Source of the DNA: Acidimicrobiaceae bacterium
GTDB lineage: Bacteria > Actinomycetota > Acidimicrobiia > Acidimicrobiales > Ilumatobacteraceae
NCBI GenBank assembly: GCA_003154135.1
Contig: PMCN01000290.1
Span: 44,463 to 59,908, forward strand
DNA length: 15,446 bases
Direction of reading: 5' to 3'
The translations under genes were made by a program, and so were the position numbers. This document shows, one piece after another, positions 15,437 through 15,446 of the stretch; the stretch's first letter is position 1; every line of letters starts with the position of its first letter. The notes under the pieces were generated by a model that was not told the DNA's origin, did not search any database, and saw only the letters and a list, made by a program, of their open reading frames with translations.

Positions 15437-15446
15437 CTCGCGTGTC

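Noticed and set aside
1..15446. Mobile elements, CRISPR arrays, tRNA or rRNA genes, phage or defence genes
   Set aside because: I saw no transposase, terminal repeats, spaced repeat array or RNA gene. RecBCD and SbcCD act against foreign DNA in some settings, but the locus looks like ordinary repair genes.

Overview
This is a GC-rich bacterial window (roughly 70% GC by eye, with strong G/C preference at third codon positions). Its gene content and protein style suggest a high-GC actinobacterium, possibly of the Acidimicrobiia type. That taxonomic guess rests on composition and family resemblance only, because the window holds no rRNA or other marker gene.

Layout: positions 1-524 (minus) hold the N-terminal part of an acyl-CoA dehydrogenase that runs off the left edge. 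A 239-bp divergent intergenic region follows. Positions 764-13838 (plus) carry five same-direction genes for DNA double-strand-end processing: sbcD, sbcC, recC, recB and recD. SbcD/SbcC overlap by one base, and recC/recB and recB/recD overlap by four bases each. The only real gap is 52 bp between sbcC and recC. That gap contains a perfect 7-bp hairpin across the sbcC stop codon and a -10-like hexamer just before recC. A type-B carboxylesterase (13847-15367, minus) converges on recD with only 8 bp between the stop codons, and its own promoter candidate lies near the right edge.

Function: SbcC (Rad50-like ATPase with zinc hook) and SbcD (Mre11-like nuclease) open hairpins, cruciforms and protein-blocked ends. 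RecBCD then unwinds and degrades or resects the ends and loads recombinase. All catalytic motifs I looked for in SbcC, SbcD, RecB and RecD are present, so both machines look active. RecC has the usual dead helicase/nuclease folds. It differs from E. coli RecC at most of the Chi-contacting positions that I could align from memory.

I found no mobile element, CRISPR array, tRNA or clearly new system. The points most worth a second look are the fused sbcDC-recCBD locus, the altered Chi pocket of RecC, a four-fold SF pentad tail on RecC, and two short in-frame tandem repeats in RecB linkers.
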